A DNA stretch of 64,000 nt from Streptomyces sp. RerS4 (GCF_023515955.1 NZ_CP097322.1:3123501-3187500); one strand, 5' to 3'; positions 8,579-17,475 are shown, counted from the first letter of the stretch. Notes: generated by a model not told the origin, from the letters alone. A program made the numbers and translations.

Positions 8579-8631
8579 GGGCGCATCATCACCCCACCCC
8601 GGCCACCCCACAACCGGGAGCGACCAAACGG

Positions 8632-10785
8632 TCACTCCATGCCGCGCGGCGAGCCACCGACGTCGAACTCGCACCAGACGGCCTTCCCGTCACCCCGCGA
8701 CTCCACGCCCCAGTGCGTGGCCAGGGCGTCCACCAGCAGCAGCCCGCGCCCGGTCGTCGCCGCCTCGCCGGGCGTGCGCCTACGGGGCCACACGCTGGAG
8801 CGGTCCTTGACCCACAGCCGGATCCGCCGCACCGGCTCGGGCAGCACCTCCATGGTCAACACCGCCCCGCCGTCGGTGTGCAGCAGGGCGTTGACCAGCA
8901 GCTCACCGGCCGCCAGCTCGACGTCGTCGGCCAGTTCGGGCATGCCCCAGTCGCGCAGGGCCTGCCGCAGGGCGTAGCGGGCCTCCGACAGCCCCTCGGG
9001 GTCCGCCTGGTGGACGTACTGGTGGATGCGCGGCGCGCGGTGGGTGCCCGGGTCGGGGGCGCGGCGCAGGACGAGCAGGGCCACGTCGTCGCCGGAGCCC
9101 CAGCGTTCCCAGAGGCGGTCGGAGAGGTGGTCGGCGAGCGCCCCGGCCTCCTGGGGGCCGCTGCGCACCGCGTGGGCCAGGGCGTCCATGCCGACGGTGA
9201 TGATGGTGCCGGGTTCCTCGACGAGCCCGTCGGTGCACAGCACGAGCGTCTCGCCGGGCACCAGGTCGAGGCGGGTCTCGGGGAACTCCTCCTGTTCGAA
9301 GACGGAGGCGAGCCCCAGCGGCAGTCCGCCGCGCACGTTGGGCCAGCCGGTACGCCCGTCCGTGTGCCGGATGAGCGGGCCGAGGTGGCCCGCGCGGACG
9401 GCCCGTACGCCGCCGGTTTCCAGGTCGACCTGGGCATACATGCAGGTGGCGAAGCGTTCGGTGTCGAGTTCGGCGAGGAAGCGGGAGGCGCGGGCCAGGA
9501 CGGTGGACGGCGGGTGGCCCTCGCCCGCGTAGGCGCGCAGGGCGATGCGGAGCTGGCCCATGATGGCGGCCGCGTGGGTGTCGTGGCCCTGGACGTCGCC
9601 CACGACGATGCCGACGCGGTCGCGGGGCAGGGCGATGACGTCGTACCAGTCGCCGCCGACCTCGCGCCCGCTCCAGGCGGAGTGGTAGCGGACGGCGATC
9701 TCGCCACCGTGGATGTCGGGGATGCGGCGCGGCAGCATGGCGGCCTGGAGGCCGGTCGCGAACTCGCGTTCCTGGTCGAAGAGGAGGGCCCGTTGGAGGG
9801 ACTGGGCGACGATGCCGGCGAGGCCGAGGCAGAGGTTGCGTTCCTCGGGGCTGAACTCGCTGCGCCGCCGGTAGAAGAGCACGAGGCCGCCGATGGCCTT
9901 GGCCTGGGCGATCAGCGGCAGGTAGGCGGCGGCGTCGAAGCGGATGCGCAGCAGGTAGTCGGCGAGCAGCGGGAACTCGTCGGCGAGTTCGGTCAGGGAG
10001 GTGGCGAAACGTGCCTTCCTGGTGATCACGGCCTGCGACAGCGGCAGCGATCCGTCCAGTCGGGTGAAGCGGCGCTCGCTCAGGATCTCCAGGGATTCCC
10101 CGCTCAACGCGATGATCTTGATGGCGCCGTTCTCCACGAGCCCCAGCGCCAGGCCGTCGGCGCCGAGCCGCTCCAGCGCGCCCGCGCCGGTCAGGGCGGC
10201 CGTCACGTCGTCGACGGTGACCGCCCGCGAGAGCGCCTCGGTGGTGCGCTGCACGATGGTGGCCTGCTGGGCGCGGGCCGACTCCAGTTTGCGCAGCACG
10301 GTGGCGTGGGCGAGTTCGGCCGTCGCGTCGCGCACGATGCCGACGATCCGGCGCGCACGCCCGTCGGGTTCGCGCAGGATCCGGCCCTGGGTGTGGGTCC
10401 ACTGGTCGTTGCCGTCGCGCCGGCGCACCGTGAAATAGGAGCCGTACGTGTGCCCGCCGCCGTCGATGACCCCGGCGATCGTGTCGCCCAGACGGGCCGC
10501 GTCGTCGGCGGGGATCCGCAGGCCGAGGCCCTCGGGGGTCCGGTCGAAATGCTCCGGGTCCAGGTCGAAGACGGCCATCCCGGCCTCGTCCAGGTCCAGG
10601 GTCCCGGCGTCGAGGTCCCACTCGAAACTGCCCATGCCGGTGAGCGCGAGCCGCTCACCGGGCCCGGTCGACAACCCGGAGCCGCCCTGCGCGGAACCGC
10701 CCTGCGCGGGACCATCCGGCGCGGGACCCTCCGGCGCGGGCTTGTCGGGAAGGTTCCCCGGTCTGTCGTGCCGCCCACCTGCCAC
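8632..10785 (-). CDS. PAS-GAF-SpoIIE phosphatase with HATPase domain
   Basis: Cytosolic signalling protein of 717 residues. Domain order: a PAS fold (about residues 45-160, GSFEWDLDAGTLDLDEAG, FTVRRRDGNDQWTHTQGRIL), a GAF domain (about 175-340), a PP2C/SpoIIE Ser/Thr phosphatase (about 350-575; metal-binding motifs GGDWYDV, GDVQGHD and GSGDDVALLVL), and a C-terminal GHKL ATPase (about 590-712; N-box ELLVNALLHT, later TGRGLLLVDALATHW). Proteins of this kind dephosphorylate anti-anti-sigma factors, while the ATPase part resembles an RsbW anti-sigma kinase, so one chain may hold both activities of a partner-switching module. No STAS or sigma gene is adjacent. An 84-residue gene lies 12 nt upstream and is probably cotranscribed. 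Confidence 0.92.
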   Translation of the reverse strand: MAGGRHDRPGNLPDKPAPEGPAPDGPAQGGSAQGGSGLSTGPGERLALTGMGSFEWDLDAGTLDLDEAGMAVFDLDPEHFDRTPEGLGLRIPADDAARLGDTIAGVIDGGGHTYGSYFTVRRRDGNDQWTHTQGRILREPDGRARRIVGIVRDATAELAHATVLRKLESARAQQATIVQRTTEALSRAVTVDDVTAALTGAGALERLGADGLALGLVENGAIKIIALSGESLEILSERRFTRLDGSLPLSQAVITRKARFATSLTELADEFPLLADYLLRIRFDAAAYLPLIAQAKAIGGLVLFYRRRSEFSPEERNLCLGLAGIVAQSLQRALLFDQEREFATGLQAAMLPRRIPDIHGGEIAVRYHSAWSGREVGGDWYDVIALPRDRVGIVVGDVQGHDTHAAAIMGQLRIALRAYAGEGHPPSTVLARASRFLAELDTERFATCMYAQVDLETGGVRAVRAGHLGPLIRHTDGRTGWPNVRGGLPLGLASVFEQEEFPETRLDLVPGETLVLCTDGLVEEPGTIITVGMDALAHAVRSGPQEAGALADHLSDRLWERWGSGDDVALLVLRRAPDPGTHRAPRIHQYVHQADPEGLSEARYALRQALRDWGMPELADDVELAAGELLVNALLHTDGGAVLTMEVLPEPVRRIRLWVKDRSSVWPRRRTPGEAATTGRGLLLVDALATHWGVESRGDGKAVWCEFDVGGSPRGME

Positions 10786-10797
10786 CGGTCACACCAC

Positions 10798-11052
10798 CTA
10801 ACGGCCGGGCCAGCACGGCTGGGAGATCAACCGCTCCCACTCCTCGTCAGGATGCCCCGGCAGGGTGCGCCCGGCCTCCCGCCAGCGCTTGACGAGGGAC
10901 AGGTAGATCGAGGCCTGATCGCCGGACCCGAAGGAACCGAACGGTCCCGGCCCGGACGCGGCGGCCGCGGCCGGCCGCGCCGGGGACTGCTCCGCACGGC
11001 TGGCGGGGATGCGCACCCAGCCACGGCCGCCCTGTGCTCGCTCCGCGCCCAT
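10798..11052 (-). CDS. small hypothetical protein upstream of SpoIIE phosphatase
   Basis: An 84-residue protein ending 12 nt before the phosphatase start, in the same direction, so the pair probably forms an operon. It begins MGAERAQGGRGWVRIPASRA, has an Ala/Gly-rich middle, and ends with a likely structured segment DQASIYLSLVKRWREAGRTL followed by PDEEWERLISQPCWPGR. No signal peptide or known domain is visible. The amphipathic C-terminal helix could be a protein-binding element. Function unknown; operon partnership suggests a link to the phosphatase. Confidence 0.6.
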   Translation of the reverse strand: MGAERAQGGRGWVRIPASRAEQSPARPAAAAASGPGPFGSFGSGDQASIYLSLVKRWREAGRTLPGHPDEEWERLISQPCWPGR

Positions 11053-11076
11053 CGCGGACCCCTCTCACGGTGGATG

Positions 11077-12369
11077 TCAGCGTAGAAACGTCTTCGGATT
11101 CGGTTGCCCGGCGGCGGTCCGGTCACACCGGGCGCCGGCGGCGGAGCCCGAAAGCTGCCCCTGGGCACCGAGGCGCCTACGGACTCCCTTCACCAGTCTC
11201 CCCGCCGTGAACCCCGCACCGTGCACGAATCGCATGGAAGGGCCGAATGAGGGAGCCGTCAGCAGCCCCGCGAAGAACAGGCCCGGCCACGACGACTCGA
11301 AACCGGGCCCCAGCTCCGGCGTCCCCCCGTCCCCTACGGTGACCAGCGCGGCCCGCAGCCCGGCGTCAAGCAGCGCCAGCCGGCGCAGGTCCGCGGCGAA
11401 ACCGGTGGCGGCGATGACGTGCGCGGCGTCCAGGACGACGGACTCCCCCGCCGGGGTGGTCAGCGCGAGCCGGGTCCGCCCGCCGTCGGCCGCCATCGCC
11501 CGCTGGAGCCGGTGCCCCAGCAGCGCGGGCACCCGCCCCTCGAAGCGCTCCCGCAGCCACCACGCCCCGGCGGGCCCCAGCGCCGTGGCGGCGATCCGCT
11601 CCCGCTGCGCCGCCGGCAGCCGCCGCACCGCCCACGGCAGCCGGGACCACGCCCAGCTGCGCCAGCCGGTGCCGAGCCCGCTGTGCGGGTCGCGCAGGGC
11701 GTGCAGCGGGGGCCGCCGCAGGGGCTGCGGGACGGTGTTCCAGTTCAGCCGCGACCGCCGGGCCACCAACGTCGGCCGGGCCCCCGACTCGGCGAGCAGG
11801 GTGGCCGTCTCCAGCGCGGCCTGCCCGGCCCCCAGGACGGCCACCTCCCGCCCGGCGAAGCGGGTCAGGTCCCGATGGCCGCTGCTGTGCGACCAGTGCC
11901 CCGGGGGCAGCTCGCCCAGCACATCGGGGGTGTGCGTGAACGGCATCACCCCGACGGCCAGCGCGACCGTCCGGGTCAGCAACGGGGGCCCCTCGGCGGT
12001 GCGCACGAGGAAGCCCTCGCCCTGCGGGGTGACCTCGGTGACGGTCACCTCCTCGACCTCCGGGGTGGCCCGCGAGGCGAACCAGAGCCCGTACGCGCTG
12101 AACGTGCCGATCGGCAGCGGTTCGCCGTGCTCGGCGCGTTCCCCGCGCGTGGCGCAGAACTCGGCGAGCGTGTGCCGGCCCCCGGGCGCGGAGAGGTTCG
12201 AGGCCCACGGCTCCGACTTGAGGTACATGCCCTCGGGCATGTGGTCGCGCCAGGAGGCCATGGGCCGGCCGAGCAGCCGCACCCCGATCCCGGCCGCGGC
12301 CGCGTGCGCGGCGATCGACAGCCCGTACGGGCCCGCGCCGACCACCACGAGATCGTCCATCCGCGTCAC
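11077..12369 (-). CDS. FAD-dependent oxidoreductase (flavin monooxygenase-like)
   Basis: A 430-residue flavoprotein. The N-terminal Rossmann loop VVGAGPYGLSIAAHAAAAG binds FAD; a second nucleotide fold with VLGAGQAALETATLLAESGA near residue 180 should bind NAD(P)H; and a late IAATGFAADL is the usual ATG motif. The layout is that of single-component flavin N-oxygenases/FMO-like enzymes, but the substrate is not evident. The GTG at 12369 is chosen because it follows GGAGGAAG and overlaps the stop of the preceding frame as GTGA, which indicates translational coupling with the ATP-grasp gene. It may modify a product of that enzyme. A later ATG at 12360 is possible. Confidence 0.85.
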   Translation of the reverse strand: MTRMDDLVVVGAGPYGLSIAAHAAAAGIGVRLLGRPMASWRDHMPEGMYLKSEPWASNLSAPGGRHTLAEFCATRGERAEHGEPLPIGTFSAYGLWFASRATPEVEEVTVTEVTPQGEGFLVRTAEGPPLLTRTVALAVGVMPFTHTPDVLGELPPGHWSHSSGHRDLTRFAGREVAVLGAGQAALETATLLAESGARPTLVARRSRLNWNTVPQPLRRPPLHALRDPHSGLGTGWRSWAWSRLPWAVRRLPAAQRERIAATALGPAGAWWLRERFEGRVPALLGHRLQRAMAADGGRTRLALTTPAGESVVLDAAHVIAATGFAADLRRLALLDAGLRAALVTVGDGGTPELGPGFESSWPGLFFAGLLTAPSFGPSMRFVHGAGFTAGRLVKGVRRRLGAQGQLSGSAAGARCDRTAAGQPNPKTFLR

Positions 12370-12695
12370 GGGTCTTCCTCCAGCTCGCTGCTCACCGTCC
12401 GGACGACGTGCTTCACCGGGCCACCAGTTCGTCCGGCTCCGCCGGGCGGGACGCCCCCGGGCCCGGCACCCGGTCCTGCCCGTACGCCGGCCCGCGTACC
12501 GGCCCTTCCCCGTCGCGTGGGCGCGGGGTGCGCGCCGCGCGGGGGGTGCGCCGCCCCTGCGCGGGCACGCCCCGCAGGACGCGCGCCCTTGCCGAATCCG
12601 CGCCCCAGGAACGCGCCGAGCATCGCCAGGAACGGCGCGAGGTCGTCGGCGGCGAACCAGGCCGTCTCCTCCGCCCCCGCCGCACCGCCGACGCC
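12366..12695 (-). pseudogene. in-frame C-terminal extension of ATP-grasp gene, after a TGA
   Basis: Directly after the TGA that ends the ATP-grasp frame (12696-12698), the same frame stays open for another 109 codons. It reads GVGGAAGAEETAWFAADDLA and PFLAMLGAFLGRGFGKGARP, a coherent helical segment rather than random sequence, then an Arg/Gly/Pro-rich tail ending SELEEDP. Its stop overlaps the GTG start of the FAD enzyme. I infer that the original ATP-grasp protein was about 509 residues and that the TGA is a nonsense mutation or a sequencing error. As read here, this part is not translated unless read-through occurs. Confidence 0.55.
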
Positions 12696-13895
12696 TCACC
12701 GAACGCCTCCCCGAAACCCCCGGACGGCCCCGGACGGCCCGCCGGACGGCCCGTCGGACGCCCGTACGGGTACCCGCGCGCCCGGCTCCGGCCGCGGGCC
12801 GCGCGGCAGGGCCCGCCCGCGTACCGCCGCGAGCAGCGCGTAGTTCTCCGCGACGAAGACCCGCCCCGGGCCGCCGGAGGCCCGCGGGACCCGTTGGCCC
12901 GTCAGGTCCAGGTACATCGCCTGGACGACGTCCAGCCCGGAGTCGTCCGTGAACAGCCGGAACTGCGCGCCCGGCCGGGGGTTGAAGTCCACCAGCCGGA
13001 ACGTGCCCCGTTCGTCGCGGCGGAAGTCGAGGTCGAGGATCCCCTGGTAGCCGAGCCGTTCGGCGAGCCGCAGCCCGGCCTCCTCCACCGCCGCGTCCGG
13101 CAGCCAGCGCCCCACCGCCGTCAGCCCCGTGCGCAACGGCCAGGACAGTTCCTTGCGGCCGGACCCGGCGAGCAGCGGGCGCCCGCCCCGGGTGAAGGCT
13201 CCGTGGAAGAACCGGTCGGTGTCCGCACCGGCGGGCAGGAACCGCTGGAGCAGCAGCCGGCTGCGCGCCTCGGCGGAGCGCTCGTAGAGTCCCCGCGCCT
13301 CGGCGGCGCTGTGGACGAGGGTGGTGCTGCGCAGTCCGACGCCGGCGGGCAGCAGCCACGGCCGGCTCCACTTGGCCACCACCGGCAGGCCCAGCCGCCA
13401 GGCGGCCTCCGCCGCCTCGGCGCCGCTCGCCGGGATCAGAGTCTCCGGGTGTGGGACGCCCCAGCGCGCGCACAGCCGCGACAGCTCGGCCTTGTCCGCC
13501 ACCCGGGCGGGCAGGTTGTCGGGCTGATGGGGGATCCGGAAACGGCCCGTCAGCGTCTCCGCGACCCGGGACACGGCGATGGCGCCCATGTCGTCCATGG
13601 CGACGAGCACGGCGGGCCGACCGATCCGTTCGGAGACCGCGGTGAGGCACTCCGACAACGCCTCGGGGGCCTCCGGGTCGAGCCCGCCGGCCGGCCCGGG
13701 ATGCACCGCGCGCAGGTACCGCGAACATCCCACGGGACCTCCCCCGGCTTCGACGACGGCATGGACCTCCACGCCCCTGCGTCCGAGGGATCTGACGGCG
13801 CCGAGGGTTCCGTGGTGGAACGGATTCCGGTCGAGTCTGAGCAGAACAGCGGGCACATGGCCGTCGAACGCGTGCATGGGAACGGTGTCTTTCAC
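12696..13895 (-). CDS. ATP-grasp domain protein
   Basis: A 399-residue ATP-dependent carboxylate-amine/thiol ligase fold, starting at a GTG (13895; alternative ATG at 13877). The N-terminal part (AVLLRLDRNPFHHGTLGAVR) is a pre-ATP-grasp domain. The ATP-binding region carries LGLPVVAKWSRPWL and the metal-binding end GYQGILDLDFRRDERGTFRL followed by VDFNPRPGAQFRL, where Asp, Glu and Asn positions chelate Mg. Such proteins join an amino group to a carboxylate, often in peptide or surface-glycan decoration. The frame stops at a TGA although coding-like sequence continues in the same frame. It is the first gene of a pair with the FAD enzyme and is divergent from the GH26 gene. Confidence 0.8.
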   Translation of the reverse strand: MKDTVPMHAFDGHVPAVLLRLDRNPFHHGTLGAVRSLGRRGVEVHAVVEAGGGPVGCSRYLRAVHPGPAGGLDPEAPEALSECLTAVSERIGRPAVLVAMDDMGAIAVSRVAETLTGRFRIPHQPDNLPARVADKAELSRLCARWGVPHPETLIPASGAEAAEAAWRLGLPVVAKWSRPWLLPAGVGLRSTTLVHSAAEARGLYERSAEARSRLLLQRFLPAGADTDRFFHGAFTRGGRPLLAGSGRKELSWPLRTGLTAVGRWLPDAAVEEAGLRLAERLGYQGILDLDFRRDERGTFRLVDFNPRPGAQFRLFTDDSGLDVVQAMYLDLTGQRVPRASGGPGRVFVAENYALLAAVRGRALPRGPRPEPGARVPVRASDGPSGGPSGAVRGFRGGVR

Positions 13896-13930
13896 CTAGT
13901 CGGACCAAGCGGGATGGATGCGCACCTGCT

Positions 13931-13964
13931 AATGGCCTACGCAGCGGCCACCGGGCAGGCCATT
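13931..13964. promoter_or_regulatory. inverted repeat between divergent ATP-grasp and GH26 genes
   Basis: AATGGCCT (13931-13938) and AGGCCATT (13957-13964) are perfect 8-bp arms separated by 18 nt, inside the 132-nt divergent promoter region. The position suits an operator for a dimeric regulator controlling one or both genes. A hairpin in a leader RNA is the alternative. No regulator gene is adjacent. Confidence 0.35.
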
Positions 13965-14027
13965 CGTCAGATCTGATGCCTAACGTCTTGGGAAAGCACA
14001 CCGGTTCGGGAAGTCCCGGGAGACGCC

Positions 14028-15512
14028 ATGTTCAGACCACGTCGCCGACTGGCGAGCGCCTGCGTCGGTACCGTCACGGCCGGCATCCTGGCGACCGGCG
14101 CCGCCCTCGCGGCGCCGGAGGAGGAGGCACGCGCCGGCTCCGACATCGCCATGGGCGCCTTCCTCGACTCCGGTACCGCCGGCGTCACCCGCATCCCGCA
14201 CCTGTCGAACTGGCTGGGCGGCAAGGAGATCCGGGTCGGGCACACCTATCTGCCGGGCGACGTGTGGCCCGCCATCGAGGGCAACGTCAACTTCCTGGCG
14301 TCCTGGGCCGCCTGGCGCCAGGGCCGCGACGACCGGATGTTCGTCCTCAACGTGCCCATGCAGGCCCGCAACGAGGGCCGGGTGCCCGACTACCAGGTCG
14401 CCCAGCTGATCCGGGCCGGCGCGGAGGGCCAGTACGACCACCACTTCCGCCGCCTCGCCGAGCGACTGGTGTCGCTGGGCGTGCCGGACACGGTGATCGT
14501 GCTCGGCTGGGAGATGAACGGCACCACCTACACCCACCGCTGTGGGCCCGACCCGGAGAACTGGAAGGCGTACTGGAAGCGCGTCGTCAACACGATGCGC
14601 GACGTACCCGGCCAGCGGTTCAAATTCGATTTCGCGCCCAGCCGGGGCACGGACAACATCGCCTGGACCAGGTGCTACCCGGGTGACGACGTCGTCGACA
14701 TCATCGGCATGGATTCGTACGACCAGGCTCCCGGCCGCACCTTCGACGAGCAGGCCACCCAGCCGTACGGGCTCCAGGCGCAGGTCGACTTCGCGAAAGC
14801 ACACGGCAAGCCGATCTCGTACCCGGAGTGGGGGCTGTTCCGCCACGGGGACAACCCGGAGTACGTGCGGCGGATGCTGAAGTGGATCGAGCAGCACAAG
14901 CCGATCTACCACACCATCACCGACTACTGCCCGCACGGCGTCTGGCAGTGCAAGGCCAACCCGGAGTCGTCGAAGGTCTTCCGCGAGGCACTGACCCCGG
15001 AGGCGGCCGTCGAACCGACGCCGGTCGTCCCGACCCCGCCGGTCGTCCCCACGCCACCGACGGTCCCGACGCCGCAGATCCCCACGCCTCAGATCCCAAC
15101 GCCGCAGATCCCCAGGCCGCAGATCCCGACCCCCCAGGTCCCGACGCCCGATCTGCCGACGCCCACGCCGACCCCGATGCCGGAGCCCCCCGTCGACCCG
15201 GGCCCCGAGGTCCCCGTCCCGCCCGTCGAACCCCTGCCGGACCCCGAGCCGTCGCTCCACCCGACCCCGGAGCCGACGCCCGACCCGACGCCCACTCCGC
15301 TGCCCCAGCCCGACCTGCCCCAGCCGAACCTGCCGAAGCCCACGGCCCCGCCCCAGCCGCCGAGCCCGCCGAACCCGCCCCAGCCGCCCACCAACAGCAA
15401 CCAGTGGTGCATGCCGCTCAACTTCGGCGAGTGGCTCTCCAAGCTGGTCGGCCACAAGGCCGTCTGCTTCACGTTCGACTGGGGCAAGGGCACCGGCTTC
15501 TGGCCCTTCTAG
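14028..15512 (+). CDS. secreted GH26-type glycoside hydrolase with Pro-rich tail
   Basis: A 494-residue exported protein. Signal peptide about residues 1-29 (ACVGTVTAGILATGAALAAP). Catalytic domain about 35-325 with the layout of GH26 beta-mannanase-like enzymes: VIVLGWEMNGTTY gives the likely acid/base Glu162, and KPISYPEWGLF the likely nucleophile Glu267. Residues 325-455 are a proline-rich spacer with short repeats (PTPQIPTPQIP). The last 34 residues (NQWCMPLNFGEWLSKLVGHK, then two aromatics) form a compact Cys-containing end that may anchor or bind glycan. Facing the polysaccharide genes with a 5-nt gap, it is a good candidate for trimming or releasing the polymer they make. True substrate unknown. 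Confidence 0.85.
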   Translation: MFRPRRRLASACVGTVTAGILATGAALAAPEEEARAGSDIAMGAFLDSGTAGVTRIPHLSNWLGGKEIRVGHTYLPGDVWPAIEGNVNFLASWAAWRQGRDDRMFVLNVPMQARNEGRVPDYQVAQLIRAGAEGQYDHHFRRLAERLVSLGVPDTVIVLGWEMNGTTYTHRCGPDPENWKAYWKRVVNTMRDVPGQRFKFDFAPSRGTDNIAWTRCYPGDDVVDIIGMDSYDQAPGRTFDEQATQPYGLQAQVDFAKAHGKPISYPEWGLFRHGDNPEYVRRMLKWIEQHKPIYHTITDYCPHGVWQCKANPESSKVFREALTPEAAVEPTPVVPTPPVVPTPPTVPTPQIPTPQIPTPQIPRPQIPTPQVPTPDLPTPTPTPMPEPPVDPGPEVPVPPVEPLPDPEPSLHPTPEPTPDPTPTPLPQPDLPQPNLPKPTAPPQPPSPPNPPQPPTNSNQWCMPLNFGEWLSKLVGHKAVCFTFDWGKGTGFWPF

Positions 15513-15517
15513 ACGAG

Positions 15518-16660
15518 TCATCGCACCCGCAGTTCGTTCAGCCGCGCCCGCCAGTCCCTGGCGGCCGGCAGCGCCTCGCGCAACGCGTCCACCGCCCGCT
15601 CGCGCCCCGTGATCTGCGACTCGTGCAGTCGCATCAGGGGCGCGAGCGCGTGCGTGGCCAGCAGCAGCCGCCGGTTGACGACCGTCACGGGCCGCCAGTG
15701 GTTCTTGTACGGCTCGTTGCCGCGCAGGAAACTCACCACGCCCCGGCCCTCCGCGAGGGCCCGACCCGCCTCGTAGCGCAGCAGCAGCGTGGCGATGTCC
15801 ACCTTGCGGCCGCGCAGCTCCGGGTCGGCCCCGTACAGGTAGCCGCCGCTCAGGGCGGCCGACAGCAGCGTGACGTTGGCCGCCACGACCTTCCCGTCGA
15901 GCCGGAACTCCGTCAGCCGGCCCTCCCCGGCCCGCACCATGCGGCGGGTGGCCCGGGTGAGGTGCTCGGCGAAACGGGGTCGCAGGTGCTCGGGGGTGAC
16001 CCCGCGTCCGCGCCACTGCTTCTCGTGCAGGCGCAGCAGGGTCCGTACGGCCCGGGGCACCTCCTGCTCGGTGACCTCGTGCTCCTCGATCCCGGCGGCG
16101 TCGGTCTTGCGCAGCTTGGCCCGCACCCGCTGGGCGCCGGAGGCGGGCATCCGCTTGACGAGTTCCTCGAAGGGGAGGGCGGGCAGTTCCATGCAGGTGG
16201 AGTCGGCCAGCTTGGCGCGCGCGCCGGGCCAGGCCTCGTACAGCGCCTCGGCGGCGGCCCCGGGTCGTACCTCGCGCAGGTCGACGACGGCGCCCCGGGC
16301 GGCCCGGTGCAGCCCGCGCGCCAGGGCGGGCAGGACCTGGTCGGCGTACCCGTCGGCGACGAGCACGTCGAAGTAGTCGGTGATCGGGCCGCCGAGCGGC
16401 ACCAGCCGGGGCAGCGGCCGGTGGACGAGCATCAGCGGTGCCACGCCGACGAGTTCCCGCCCGCGCCGCACCAGCAGCAGGCGCAGCCGGCCCTCCTTGC
16501 CGTAGGACAGCCACCACGAGTGGAGCCAGGCGTGGCTCTGGAAGGGTGTGGCGGTGGAGCAGCCGCGCAGGAGCCGCGTCCACGGCTCCTCCAGCGCGGC
16601 GAACTGCCGGGGGTCGCGGCACAGCGTCACCGACAGGGCCCCGGCGGAGCCCCCGCTCAT
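15518..16660 (-). CDS. GNAT-fold acetyltransferase (FemAB/CelD-like)
   Basis: A 380-residue cytosolic protein with the double-GNAT arrangement of CelD/BcsL-type proteins. PFQSHAWLHSWWLSYGKEGR and LVRRGRELVGVAPLMLVHRP lie in the first half; KLRKTDAAGIEEHEVTEQEV, then TRATRRMVRAGEGRLTEFRL and VSFLRGNEPYKNHWRPV in the second. Relatives are common in exopolysaccharide and cellulose clusters, where they are thought to acylate the glycan or its precursors. The ATG at 16660 overlaps the stop of the Wzz-like gene as ATGA, so it belongs to the same operon and is its last gene. It is convergent with the GH26 gene. Confidence 0.85.
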   Translation of the reverse strand: MSGGSAGALSVTLCRDPRQFAALEEPWTRLLRGCSTATPFQSHAWLHSWWLSYGKEGRLRLLLVRRGRELVGVAPLMLVHRPLPRLVPLGGPITDYFDVLVADGYADQVLPALARGLHRAARGAVVDLREVRPGAAAEALYEAWPGARAKLADSTCMELPALPFEELVKRMPASGAQRVRAKLRKTDAAGIEEHEVTEQEVPRAVRTLLRLHEKQWRGRGVTPEHLRPRFAEHLTRATRRMVRAGEGRLTEFRLDGKVVAANVTLLSAALSGGYLYGADPELRGRKVDIATLLLRYEAGRALAEGRGVVSFLRGNEPYKNHWRPVTVVNRRLLLATHALAPLMRLHESQITGRERAVDALREALPAARDWRARLNELRVR

Positions 16661-17475
16661 CGCACGGACTCCTTCTCCTTGGTCGAGGCCGGCTCGCCCT
16701 GGGCGGGCAGGGACGCGTACTCGCCGACGACGGCACGCTCCCGGACCTCCTGCGGCCTGCGCCGGCCCGGCCTGGCGAGCAGCCACAGGCCGCCGAGGAG
16801 GCCGCCCGCGCACAGTCCGACGGCGCCGCTGACGGCGGCGGACGGGGAGGCGGGCTCGGTGGGCGCGACGGCCTGGTTGAAGAGCAGGAGCTGTACGCCG
16901 GTGTTCTTGGCGGCCTGGTTGCTGCTCAGGGACAGCGCGTCGGCGACCGCGTTGGCGATGTCGGCGGCCTCGCCGGCGCTGCCGGAGGTGCCGGTGATGG
17001 CGATCATCGGGGATTCGGGGGAGGTCTCGGCGCGGACCTGACTGCGCAGCTTGCGGACGTCGATGCCGGCGCGGGGCTGGGCGTAGGCGAGGGTGGAGCT
17101 GCTGGTGGCGATGCGGGCGTAGGCCTGGGCGAAGCCGAGGGCGGTGGCCGGTTCGGTGGTGTCGTCGGGGACGGCGACGACGTAGCTGGTGGCGGCGTAC
17201 TCGGGCGCCTTCAGTACGCCGTACGCGCCGCCGGCGGCGAGGCCCAGCAGGGCGCAGGCGGGCAGCGGCCACCAGGCGGGCGGCGGCAGCAGCCGCCCGC
17301 GCCTCCTGCCGGAGCGGTGGTCGGACGACTGACCGAGCCTGCGGCCGGCCTTGCGGTCGGACGCGCGCTCGGCGCTCTTCGGCGCGGCCTTCTTCCGATC
17401 GCTCGTCTTGTGGTCGCCCTCCTTCTGATCGCTCGTCGTCGGGTCGTTCTTCGTCGGGTCGGCGGTGTCGGCCAT
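16657..17475 (-). CDS. Wzz-like polysaccharide chain-length/export protein
   Basis: A 272-residue membrane protein. A hydrophilic Lys/Asp/Ser-rich cytoplasmic N-terminus (about 75 residues, KNDPTTSDQKEGDHKTSDRK) precedes TM1 (LPACALLGLAAGGAYGVLKA), an extracytoplasmic domain (YAATSYVVAVPDDTTEPATA ... AITGTSGSAGEAADIANAVA), and TM2 near residue 230 (AAVSGAVGLCAGGLLGGLWL). This two-TM hairpin is the PCP/Wzz layout that sets polymer length. No Walker-type BY-kinase domain is attached. Stop overlaps the GNAT gene (ATGA); the GT4 gene ends 101 nt upstream. Confidence 0.85.
   Translation of the reverse strand: MADTADPTKNDPTTSDQKEGDHKTSDRKKAAPKSAERASDRKAGRRLGQSSDHRSGRRRGRLLPPPAWWPLPACALLGLAAGGAYGVLKAPEYAATSYVVAVPDDTTEPATALGFAQAYARIATSSSTLAYAQPRAGIDVRKLRSQVRAETSPESPMIAITGTSGSAGEAADIANAVADALSLSSNQAAKNTGVQLLLFNQAVAPTEPASPSAAVSGAVGLCAGGLLGGLWLLARPGRRRPQEVRERAVVGEYASLPAQGEPASTKEKESVR

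Noticed and set aside
8713-11085. 790-codon + strand frame opposite the SpoIIE phosphatase
   Set aside because: Antisense shadow; the minus strand has all phosphatase and ATPase motifs.
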